This document shows, piece after piece, positions 54,698 through 64,000 of a stretch of 64,000 nucleotides of DNA. The stretch's first letter is position 1, and each line of letters begins with the position of its first letter. The DNA lies in NCBI RefSeq assembly GCF_963678635.1, contig NC_087065.1, positions 52,705,858-52,769,857 of the forward strand, read 5' to 3'. Under the pieces are notes generated by a model, which saw nothing but the letters and a program-made list of their open reading frames with translations, did no database searches and was not told the DNA's origin. The stretch is from Symsagittifera roscoffensis. Taxonomy: Eukaryota > Xenacoelomorpha > Acoela > Convolutidae. A program made the position numbers and the translations under genes.

Positions 54698-57300
54698 ATG
54701 CAGCGCAGGGACTCGTTAGGATTGACTACTAAGATTCCCAGGCTGAGCAAGGGCAGCACGCGAAAATTTAAAACTAGGCGTAGCCAGTCCTCGTTTAGCA
54801 GCGCCTCCGACGTGTTTGCCGAAACCGAATCGACTAAAGGTCAACCTGATCTTTCAGTGAGCGAAATGAAATTAAGGAGCGAGAAAAACCTCGATGGCAA
54901 TCAAAGGCGGAGCGCCGAAGCCGGAACCGCGAGCGAAACGCTTGTGGACCCCTTTGACGAAGGAGAACGGACGCTTATTCGACCAGACTTTGAGCCAAGC
55001 GAGGACCTCGAGCGGGAGGAAGTTGAGAGGACGGAGGAGACCTCGGAGCGTTCCGAGGTCGAGCCGCGAGAGGAAGTGTTATTCAAGGGAATGTCCAAAT
55101 CGGAGACCAAGAATCCTAGGTGGAGGAGGGAATATTCACATTCGGCTAATACCCACTCATCTCTGGCCAAGCAGAGTAACAACGCGATGATGTCGAGAAT
55201 AAGCCCGAGTGAAGAACAACGGGGTTCGAAGGCCAAGAAGAGTTGGAAGTCTTTGTACGATGAGCGCATGGCGTCACTACGAACTGAAGGTTTATCTTCC
55301 AGTTATGACTACCCGGAGATAACCCATCCGGATGTGAACTTCACACCGTGCCCAAGGAACGACATGAGCAGGAAGGCGTCGTCCGCCTCGCCGACCAGGC
55401 CCATGTCAGATGGGATAACGATGGGAGCGTCATCAACGTTCGACAGATTGATGACGTCGATGAGCAAGCAAAAAGGCGGTGCGTCATCAAGCACCAGGCT
55501 GCAGCCGCAGTTGACCTCATCTTCTTTGGGACTAACCCCGTCATTTGGGGCCACTGGCGACGTAATTAATGGTCTGGATAAACTGAGACGGGACATGAAT
55601 AAGAGAATAGATCAGGTTGACGAGAGAGCTCACCAGGGTCGACAGAATCTGAGAGATGAACTAACGCACGCGAAGTCGCAGGCGAGGGTTGATCAGGCAC
55701 AATTGATTCGCAACACCGATCAATGCTTGGCGGAGAGCCTGGCACAGGCAAACAAGGAGTCACAGGAAAGAGAGGCTAGGATGACGAAAGAGATCGAGCG
55801 ATTGTTGAACGATCATGATAGTACCTACGCCCACACGATGACTAGCCTGGAGAAAAGGTTAGATGCCATGTCTGACTTGATGATGCGGAAGCTTGACGCG
55901 ATCCTGAATGGGGGCAATTGGCAGGAGCGTTCCAACCAAAGGGAGCGCTCACGCCATGCGAATGATGGAGATGGTAGGGGCAGCAATGCCAGAGCCCAGC
56001 AAAGCTCGAGAACGAACTACGAACCTAGAAACAAGGAGCGGCCAAGGGCAGCCCTGTCGAGGCCTGGCTGGACGAACCCAGTCCCGCCGGAGGCAGATGC
56101 TACCCCGGAGACAAGGTTGCCAACTGTGCCACAAGTCAGTTCAGTACCAGATCTGACTACAGTCTCACAGGACACAACGATGTATGCCTCGATGTTTGAG
56201 CCTCTGAACAGATCTCTCGAAACATTCATCACCAAGCTCTCGAAGTCAACCGAGAGAGGAGAGAGGTCAAGAAGGACACTGAAAAAGCCGAAGTCATATA
56301 AAGACGATTCAGACGGCTGCATTGATACTTGGATAGAAGTGATGAAGTTACACTTTGAGGAAGAGAGTCTCTCCAAGAAACAAGAGTGCAGCGCGCTAAC
56401 GAGCAACCTGGAGGGTACTGCACTGAGTTGTTTGTGTAATGGCGAAAAGAGCCAATGAGAGAGACAGCGCTCGCAAGATATTCGACATCCTGCTGAATCG
56501 TTTCGGCTCTGGAGTACAAGGGCACCAGACTATGGTGAAGTTCGAAAAGAGGCGTCAAAGAGATGACGAATCCATAGATAAATTTTTGGACGACCTTGAA
56601 TTGCTTAGGAGGAGAAGCAATCCCGATGAGAGAATATCCGAGCGAAACTTGGCGATTGCTTCGAAGTTCATGGACGGAGTAAGGAGTGAGGAGTTGAAGA
56701 CGATGTTGGCCACACACTTCACCCTGTCACTTGACCAGGTACCCACGCCTGATGATTTGCGCATGAAGTCACGCGAGTATTTACTCATAAAACCGAGGGC
56801 GCAAAGCCGTTACAGCAATTATGGTAACTATAGCGGGACAAACACTGGTGCGAATTCCAGTTGGTACAAACCTCGCGATGACATGGATAAGAGGAGATCG
56901 TGTGCGAATTGTGGTTCGATGGACCATCACGTTTCCGCGTGTTCTCCATACAAACAGAACATGAAGGCGATAGGCTATTTTCTCGAGGACGCCGACGCGA
57001 CCGACGAGGATCACGAGAAGTACGTCAGAGGGCTCATCATGAAATATGGTCCGAGGTGTTTCTTCTGTAATTTGGAGGGACACTTCAAGTCGGATTGTAC
57101 TCAATTTTGGGATGCAGTGGCGGACGCGAAACAACCCCGCCACGAAGAGGCGCTTTTGGGTGTCAAGGCCAGTCGAGCACGTCTGATGAACGAGGCCGAG
57201 TCTCGGAGAAAGGAGACGATACCGAGCACCTTCACGACCAAAAAGGTAAAGACACTGCCTGATGATGTGGTAGCCTCGAACCTGGAGGCAGAGTCGTCTA
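54698..57300 (+). pseudogene. Gag
   Basis: Particle-forming protein. The first ATG of the long frame is at 54698 (MQRRDSLGLTTKI). Residues 1-300 are Ser/Arg/Glu-rich and disordered. A coiled-coil segment follows (MNKRIDQVDERAHQGRQNLR onward, about 55600-55870). The retrotransposon-Gag core begins near 56300 (CIDTWIEVMKLHFEEE); its frame breaks by one base near 56437 and continues FDILLNRFGSGVQGHQTMVK and DDESIDKFLDDLELL. Two CCHC knuckles follow: CANCGSMDHHVSAC at about 56900 and CFFCNLEGHFKSDC at about 57058, both C-x2-C-x4-H-x4-C. The one-base shift is most likely a mutation or sequencing error, because it lies inside the conserved core. Confidence 0.8.
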
Positions 57301-58358
57301 GCCCACTCAAGGTGGATTACGGCCTGGCGGCAAGGACAGCGCTGCAGAATGTCAAACAGGACCTAGCCACGAAAGAAGTGGAGCAATGGGTAAGGTCGGA
57401 GCTGGAGAGCACAGACCTTGGGGAAAGTTTTAATATTCTGGGTAAAACGACGAAAGTAGAAGACAAAGAAGAGCCCAGGAAACAGGGACTAAAACTGAAC
57501 GTTATATCTGGGAGAACCTTCGGCATGACGAAGGAGGGGACGAAAATAATGTCCATTATCTCAGTTGCAGGGCACCAGGTGGTCAAGAACTTGAGTGAAC
57601 CATCTGAGATTACACTAGTCCACCTGGACATCTATGCCGACTACCTGAAGGAGAAAGAACCCAAACTGGACTCCAGGGCAGTGCGAGCGCTGCTCACAAC
57701 AGGAGGCCCGAGGCTGATGAAAGTGGATGGACATTATATCGATGTCCATGGCCCTTACCCGATCTTAATGAATGTGGATGGCATCAATTTCTACACAAAA
57801 GCTCACATAACTGATGCGAACGATCAGATTGGCCGGATATACATTGGTCAAGAGGAGCTGAAGGTTAGACGAATCGGATACAACGCGATGCTCGAACAAG
57901 ATGCGGTGCACATAGGTTGCGAGGCCGATCTGGCCGCACACGTGCTGGACGTGCAAGGCAGACAACTTTCATTAAAGGGACTGCTAGACACCGGAGCAGT
58001 GGTTAGTGTCTTGCCAGTCAAAACTTGGACCGACATGGGCTTCGGAAGGTCGGATCTCATACCGACAAACATCAGGTTGGCAGCTGCCAATCAGGGAGCG
58101 ATCTATGTGACTGGACGAACCCCGATCATTTCAATGCAGCTCGGAGGAAGACATCTTTGGATGAGCTTCCTAGTAGTGGAGAATTTGGACGAATCAGACC
58201 AGTTCATCTTAGGAAGGGATTTCGTGCGCAACTTTGATGTCACGATGGATCTCAGTGACGGGTTGATTAGGATCAAGGATCCTGAGAGAAAGTATGAAAA
58301 GAGACCCCTTAATAACATCTTAATTAACCAGGCCAAGCTGCCGATTTTTCTGGATTGA
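57301..58358 (+). CDS. Retroelement aspartic protease and Gag-Pro linker
   Basis: Same open frame as the C-terminal Gag. Two hundred residues of linker (EQWVRSELESTDLGESFNIL) lead to the protease: LKGLLDTGAVVSVLPVKTW (catalytic Asp-Thr-Gly at about 57987) and FILGRDFVRNFDVTMDL, the hydrophobic-hydrophobic-Gly-Arg/Asn block that closes the retropepsin fold. The frame ends at TGA 58356, directly followed by in-frame RT sequence. Confidence 0.8.
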
Positions 58359-60510
58359 AAAGTTAGATTAAAACCAAACCAAGCCGTAGTAGCGACGTTT
58401 AGGATGAGGAACTTGAATGAACTCAGCAATGACAGACAGGTGTGTCTGGTACCAAATCCAAACAGTAAAAGCTCGGCTATTGTAGGAAGAAGCTTCTCAC
58501 TCACTCAGAGCGGACTGTGTGTGAGTGTGTTATTGAACACAGAAGCAACAACAGTGACAAAACAGAGGGGAAAGAAACTTGGCTATGCTTTGCCTCTGAA
58601 CACAGACTTTCAGAGTGTGGAGAACTTGAAAAAGTTTGATGTAACTAAATGTCCATTGCATGCGAACCAAGAATGTATAATGAGGAGAGTGAATGAATTG
58701 AAATCTTCTAGGAAATTGTTTTCAATGAAGTCGGAAACAGATGATGGGCTGTTTAGTTGTTCCAACTTTCCTGAGAGGCCGACAGAAACAGAGTTAGCAG
58801 TGAATAAACCAGTCCTACCTGAGATAGAACGTTTGAAGGTTAAAATATCAGACAAGGAACTAGATTCGCTCAGAGCGGTGCTAAGTCGGAACGCAGACGT
58901 TTTTTCGAAACATAAGGCCGACATAGGTTGCTGTAATTTTGTAGAACACGAGATTGAGATAGAAGAGGGCTCGGTACCTCATAGGGAAGGGGCGAGAAGA
59001 ATGACCCCTCACAAGTCAGAAGCGTGTAGGAAGGAAATCGAGATGTTAATGGAGTACGACATGATCGAGCCGTCGAAGTCCCCGTGGGCTTGTGGCGTGG
59101 TCATGGCGAAAAAGAAAGGTGGACAACTCAGATTTTGTTCGATTTCCGTTATCTGAACGCGGTGACTATAAAGGAAGCATACCCGATCCCCCGCATCGAT
59201 GAGAGCCTATCCAAGCTGGGAGACGCGAAGTTCTTCACGACGTTGGATTTGGGCTCTGCGTTCTGGCAAGTGCCACTCAAAAAGCAAGATCGAGAGAAAA
59301 TAGGCTTCGCGTGCGAGCTGGGATTGTTCCAAGGGAAGAGGAAGCCGTTCGGATTGTGCAACGCGACGGCCACATTCCAGCGACTGATGGCCCAGGCACT
59401 CACGAGCGTCACTAAGAAATACGGGAATCTCATCATTTGTTATGTTGATGATGTCGTGATTGCAACACCAACCTTAGAAGACCACATAGAGAGGTTGGAG
59501 GAGGTGTTTTCTTGCATGAAGCAGGCGGGTCTGAAATGTAAACCCTCTAAGTGTGAAATCCTCAGAGATTCCATAAATTATCTGGGCCGCCTGGTGGACA
59601 AACATGGAGTGAGACCAGATCCTGAAGCGGTTGAAGCGGTGCTGACCTGGAAGGCACCTAAAACAGATACACAGCTGATGAGTTTTTTGGGATTCGCTAA
59701 TTATTATCGAGAGTTCATCAAGGGGTATGCTGACAAAATATACCCCATGCAGCGGTTGATGAGAAACAAGGGCAAAAAGTTCACTTGGACTGATGAGGCA
59801 CAAGTTTCATTTGAAAACATCAAACGTGAATTTTGCGAGGCACCGGTCCTCGGCATGCCAACAGAGAAGGGGATGTTCGTGCTGGACACGGATGCATCAG
59901 TGGTTGCGATTTCGGGCATACTTCACCAGGAGCAGGAGTGGAACGGGAGAACGGTTCTTCGTCCGATAGCCTACGGGAGTAAAGTCCTGAGTGATACTGA
60001 AATGAAGTACGGCGCACCAAAAGCGGAGATGTTTGCGGTGATCACTTTCGTGGAAAAATACAGGGCCTACTTGGGGAGTGCTCCCTTCAAGTTACGTGTG
60101 GATAATCGTGCCCTTGCCTGGCTGAAAACCTATTCGAAGGACCAAAGTTATATTGGTCGTTGGATCGTGCGCCTGGATGGATACCACATGATCATAGAGC
60201 ACCGTACCCGTGACAAGCACCAGAACGCAGATAGCCTCAGTAAAAAGACAGAATTTTATGAGCGCCTCGAGGAGAAGCAGGCTAACCAATCAGAAATCGA
60301 AGACGGGTTTTCATTTCTGGACAAGGAAACCTACGACAAACTACCACTTACTAGGTGGTTAGACAAGTCAGGGCATCCTATACCCGGACACCCTGACCTT
60401 CCAGTGGAAACGGCCGCGGAGATAAAGCTTTTAGCCAGAGGCGAGCCTGTTCCGTTGGATCTGCTAGTCCGATCCAATTTGGTACAGCAAGAACGTACCA
60501 GGCTGGGTAT
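58359..60510 (+). pseudogene. Reverse transcriptase and RNase H
   Basis: In frame after the TGA: KVRLKPNQAVVATF, then EIEEGSVPHREGARRMTPHK and WACGVVMAKKKGG. A one-base loss near 59137 (RFC to DFRYLNAVT) shifts the frame. From there it is open to 60583: YPIPRIDESLSKLGDAKFFT, TLDLGSAFWQV (first Asp), FGLCNATATFQRLM and CYVDDVVIA at 59438 (catalytic pair). The tether follows, then RNase H: MFVLDTDASVVAISG, PIAYGSKVLSDTE, and FKLRVDNRALAWL near 60090. All key residues are present. Near 60505 a second shift separates it from the spacer. Confidence 0.9.
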
Positions 60511-61190
60511 TGAACAGGACGGTGAACGTGGCGCCGGACGTCATGGGAAAGCTCCGCGACTTGTTGGACAGGGAAGTGGATAGGCATGATCGTGAGTGGA
60601 TGGAGACCATGCAGCGGTTGACTGTCACCGAGAGAACAGAGAAGAGGCCAGTGTCCATTCGCAGCCGAGGCGTTGAACGGGATTGCAGGTCGATAGTCAA
60701 CCAGCTGGTGAGCTCGATGCCGAAGGAGGTCTTGTTGAGAACTTCGTTCACTGAATATGGAACACTGAATCAGAACCAAGCCACAGAGGAAGTCAGGATC
60801 AAGTCGAAATCTAGCTTCGCGAGGAGAGTGCATTTCAAGGATGCAAAAGAAGAATATGAGCCTAGCCCAGATTGTTCGTCCGGGGACGAGACAATGTCCG
60901 GGGAGTCTGATACCTTCGAGCCAGTCAAGGACGACTTGTCTGAGGAGTCAGACACCTTTGAGCCCGTGCAGGACGACTTGTCCGGGGAGAGGTAGACGAG
61001 ACCACCTAGGGGCAAAATTTTGTCCGGGGAGTCGGGTTCAAAGCGACCAAATGACAGAGTTTTGTCCGGGGAGTCGAGAAACATCTCAGACAACTTGGAA
61101 TATGATGTTGGGGAATCAGTCAACTCAAGTGTTGACTCGAGGCCCCAGTCCTGGGACAACACATCTGAAACAACTTCCAATTCCGATATG
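60510..61190 (+). pseudogene. RNase H-integrase spacer with LSGES repeats
   Basis: A 220-residue acidic, low-complexity segment: a helical start (VMGKLRDLLDREVDRHDREW), then repeats of SGES/SEES-DTFEPV-DDLSGE. A TAG at 60993 interrupts the frame once. The repeats come from GTCCGGGGAGT at DNA level. Spacers like this are unusual between RNase H and integrase; the function is unknown. Confidence 0.6.
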
Positions 61191-62850
61191 TCAGAGATAG
61201 CAATCCACTCCTTATTGGTAGACTGGAAGCAGCGCGGGCTGGACCGAGAAACGCATCAGGATCCAGACAGGGACAGATACACCTCAGATGAAGAGGGCAC
61301 TGTGGTAGATAATGCCGCAGACCAGCTCGAGCTGATAGCAGTTTCGAAACGCCCAACCAGATTGCTGCCACATGGTACGGTCGTCCGTACCAATCTGGAA
61401 CCATCTGTGCAGGAAGTGACGCCTTTGAAAAAGATATGGTGTTTCAAGTTGATGGACGATGCTCATGCTCCGGAGATAATGAGTGGGCAAATGAACGTGG
61501 TAAAGACGTATTTGAAAGCCAGATACAGGCTGTCGGATCTCCTAAGGGCTCAACGAAATGATAGAATGACGAGCAGTCTGAAGAGATGGATCGAGAATGG
61601 AGCACCTGATAAGGGAGACTTGGAAGAAGACAGCTACAAGATCTTGAAGCAGTTCTACCTGAAGAGAAACGACTTGTTGTACCTGAACAAGGACGGAATC
61701 GTAGCCTGTAAACGTAAAGAGGAGGACAAGGTCCTTTATAAATACAATTCAATAGTGTTACCACAGTTGTACCAGACCGAATTGCTCTTTCGCTCACATG
61801 ATCAGATGGGCCATCAAGGCGTGGACAAAGTGTATAACAGGATACAGAAACGATTCGATTGGCCGGGATTGAAGAAAGCTTGTGAGAAGTGGATCGCCGC
61901 ATGCCTGTCATGCCAGCAGGCGAAGGATCCCAGGAAACTAAGGTTCCCCCTACAGTCAATAGAGTCGTCAGGTTTCAACGAAGTGGTGCAAATTGATCAT
62001 CAGAAAATCTGCATGACAGCAACGGGCTATAATCAGGTGCTGGTAATGATCGACCATTTTACGAAGTATGCGGAGGCAGCACCTTGCATGACAGCATCGG
62101 CGGAAGAAACATGCGATCAATTGATAAATGTGTGGATAGCGAGGCATGGCTGCCCCATCACGTTCCAATCGGACAATGGCAAAGCATTCGTTGGTGATCT
62201 CACGAAGGAGTTAATGAAAAGGTCGCAGGTAGCGCAGGCCCACTCGACCACTTATCACCCACAGACGAATGGCCTAGTCGAGAGGCAAAGTCGCACACTG
62301 GTATCCATGCTGAGAGTCTATTGCTCACGTTACATGGATGACTGGGAAAGCACTTGCCGCAAGTGATGGGTGCTTACAACAGCACGGAGCATTCCACCAC
62401 GGGAATAAGTCCGCACATGATGCTAACGGGTCACGAAAAAGCGCTCCCGTTGACGTTTTTCTACCCTGAATATGAGGGGAAGAGGACAGCATCGCAAACG
62501 TACGTGCGGGATGTTATTAGAAGACAGCAGGACCTCAATGACTTATGCAGGAGGAACACGCAACAGGCGCAAATTAGACAAAAAAGGAGGTTTGATAAAA
62601 AGACCGCCGATGCGAAAGCCTACTCAGTTGGCGACTACGTCTGGGTGTTCCAGGAAGTGGTTCCACCAAAAGGAACCAAGAAATTATTGAAGAAATGGCG
62701 TGGTCCATTTCAGATAACAGAGGTGTACCAAGGAGGTCGTTTTTATCGATTGAGCACTGGAAGAGCAGCTCATTACAAAAATATCAAACCACACAATGCC
62801 TCGTCAGAGGACTGGTGCATCCCAGCGGACATGCAAGAGGGAGACTATTT
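61191..62850 (+). pseudogene. Retroelement integrase
   Basis: Zinc-binding N-terminal domain: HDQMGHQGVDKVYNRI and WIAACLSCQQAK (His-x3-His, Cys-x2-Cys) at about 61795-61920. Catalytic core: VVQIDHQKI (first Asp, near 61992), YNQVLVMIDHFTKYAEA, ITFQSDNGKAF (second Asp, near 62172) and HPQTNGLVERQ (Glu, near 62280). A one-base shift near 62353 follows; in the new frame come VMGAYNSTEHSTTGISPHMM, RRFDKKTADAKAYSVGDYVW, and GTKKLLKKWRGPFQITEVYQ, the GPY/F module typical of gypsy-type integrases, ending LSTGRAAHYKNIKPH. Confidence 0.9.
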
Positions 62851-64000
62851 GATAGTGGATCCTGCGTGTGAGGTGAATGAAAGGGGTACTCGCGACAAAA
62901 ACGACGGGAATGAGGTGGTGGACGATTGCGACCCACCACTGGATCTGGAGTTGACCGAACGAGTAGAGGTGGACGATGAAACTCTACCTTATGCCGAGGA
63001 AGATTGGGATTGCCCGGAACAAATTGAAATTGACAAAGGAATACAGCCTGAGTTTCCTCTCACCATGAGAGGAAAAAATAAACAGAAATACAATCTGTAC
63101 GGCGAGGATTTCGTCGTAGACAGGATAGTTGTAAGTGATATGATGGACTCGCTGGTAGGACTGGACGGAGTGGCGGTGCTAGAAGAAATAGACTTGGTGA
63201 ATGACATGGATCAGGATTGGATCGACGATCGATCAGAACCAGAAGTGGAGTTCGAACCAGAAGCGGAACAGACTCATGAGCAAGAACTAACAAACTTGCG
63301 CGTGCTCGAATGGCTCCATGATCTGCCGACAGATCCAAAAGAGACGATCCTGACGATTCAGGACGTCGATAAAGACGGCATCAAATACATCAGTCGTGAC
63401 AATACCGAGTCCAACTGGGTCGCCCCAGATGGTCCTCTACGTGTTCCACAATCCAACCTCGATCTCCTAGACTTTGGGCGATCGACGGGGAGGTCGATGG
63501 ATATTTTTGTCCGGGGAGTGGGGGTAGGACTCACCCACACCGAAAATCTGATAATAAAAAAATTGAAATCGGCAAGAGAAACCGGAGAAGTAGAGACAGA
63601 GGGCGAGAATGCTAAAAAACCACCTTTTGGACAAATTTTTGAATCGTATTTTGATCTACCGAACCATTATTCAAACAATATCGTCATAACGAACAGCGAT
63701 TTCATACTCACGGAACGCACGTGCGCTATAGCGATAACCGCGGATGTAGGCTTCAAAACAGCACTAGCGGCTGATTTCAAAAGAGAGTATAAGAACATCG
63801 AATTTTTATGGAAACAGAGGCCTGGTGTGGGAGGGATGATAGCGCTGCCCCCTGTTGCATCACAGATACCTGGGAAATATTTGTGTTTCCTGGTTACCAA
63901 GGCCACTGATAGGCAACACGTAGATCCAAAGAGCTTGGTATTGGCCTTGACTCGACTTAGGGATTTTTTGGTTGAGAGAGGGATTTTACATCCGAGAGAG
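62851..64000 (+). CDS. Acidic extension plus macro-like domain, continues past window
   Basis: The integrase frame stays open for 549 codons from 62354 to the last base. After the GPY/F module comes an acidic stretch (DETLPYAEEDWDCPE; EPEVEFEPEAEQTHEQELTN). Then a folded-looking segment (ILTIQDVDKDGIKYISRDN, LDLLDFGRSTGRSMDIFVRG). From about 63667 there is a pattern like TARG1/OARD1-type macro domains: IVITNSDFILTERTCAIAIT, ADFKREYKNIEFLW, GVGGMIALPP, GKYLCFLVTKATDRQHVDPK and LALTRLRDFLVERGI. In that family these correspond to the first strand, the A-x-I-S/T-A-D turn, the FKxKFG helix, the G-x-V-A/I strand, the YxxYLITKxxxxxKP strand, and the LxxxLxxLRxxL helix. The last part with the catalytic loop would lie beyond 64000. 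ADP-ribose binding is inferred from pattern only. Confidence 0.6.

Larger units (their letters stand above)
54698..64000 (+). mobile_element. Ty3/gypsy-type LTR retroelement with macro-like extension, 3' cut by window
   Basis: Order on +: Gag with two zinc knuckles, aspartic protease, reverse transcriptase with YVDD, RNase H, spacer, zinc-finger DDE integrase, then a long extension with a macro-like domain that runs off the window. The element is in one nominal polyprotein frame broken by single-base shifts near 56437, 59137, 60505 and 62353 and stops at 58356 and 60993. That light damage makes it much younger than the Polinton. The 5' LTR must lie upstream, probably within 49.9-54.4 kb, but its exact ends and the primer binding site are not clear. 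Confidence 0.85.

Overview
The window is invertebrate-type eukaryotic genomic DNA made almost entirely of mobile elements. Evidence: spliceosomal-type introns, animal-type non-LTR retrotransposon remnants, a Polinton/Maverick (adintovirus-like) DNA element and a Ty3/gypsy-type LTR retroelement. No ordinary host gene is recognisable. The species cannot be named from the sequence; a protostome such as an arthropod is my best guess.

Layout. 0.1-0.7 kb: a fold-back minisatellite. 2.0-9.3 kb: AT-rich DNA with badly decayed LINE fragments, ending in a ~2.8 kb imperfect palindrome with reverse-transcriptase pieces facing each other. 10.1-33.3 kb: a decayed ~23 kb Polinton bounded by inverted, G-run-rich palindromic repeats. 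Its genes, all on +, run: hypothetical genes, a DVEG-motif protein, packaging ATPase, conserved small genes, retrovirus-like integrase, putative minor capsid, a basic core-like protein, major-capsid-like protein, adenain-like protease and protein-primed PolB. The left half carries two overlapping tandem duplications (3.59 kb and 1.94 kb), so several genes occur two or three times. A 3.7 kb element with its own terminal inverted repeats and a PC4-like ORF sits between the protease and PolB.

36.3-44.6 kb: a second diverged copy of the right part of the Polinton (3.7 kb element plus PolB), carrying many of the same disabling mutations. Around both copies (33.3-35.6 and 44.6-49.2 kb) lie remnants of a GC-richer, helical protein family that I do not recognise. 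34.2-34.9 and 49.9-52.0 kb: LTR-like non-coding repeats. 53.2-54.3 kb: a cluster of CCCTCCG motifs, then a 184-bp tandem repeat with a hairpin kept by compensatory changes.

54.7-64.0 kb: a gag-protease-RT-RNase H-integrase retroelement, lightly damaged by single-base shifts and a few in-frame stops. It carries an unusual C-terminal extension that reads like a macro (ADP-ribose-binding) domain and runs off the right edge.

The Polinton set would once have formed a virus-like replication and packaging module (PolB, integrase, capsid proteins, protease, ATPase). Every copy here is broken. The least decayed items are the gypsy element and the 36.3-40.1 kb copy of the 3.7 kb element.
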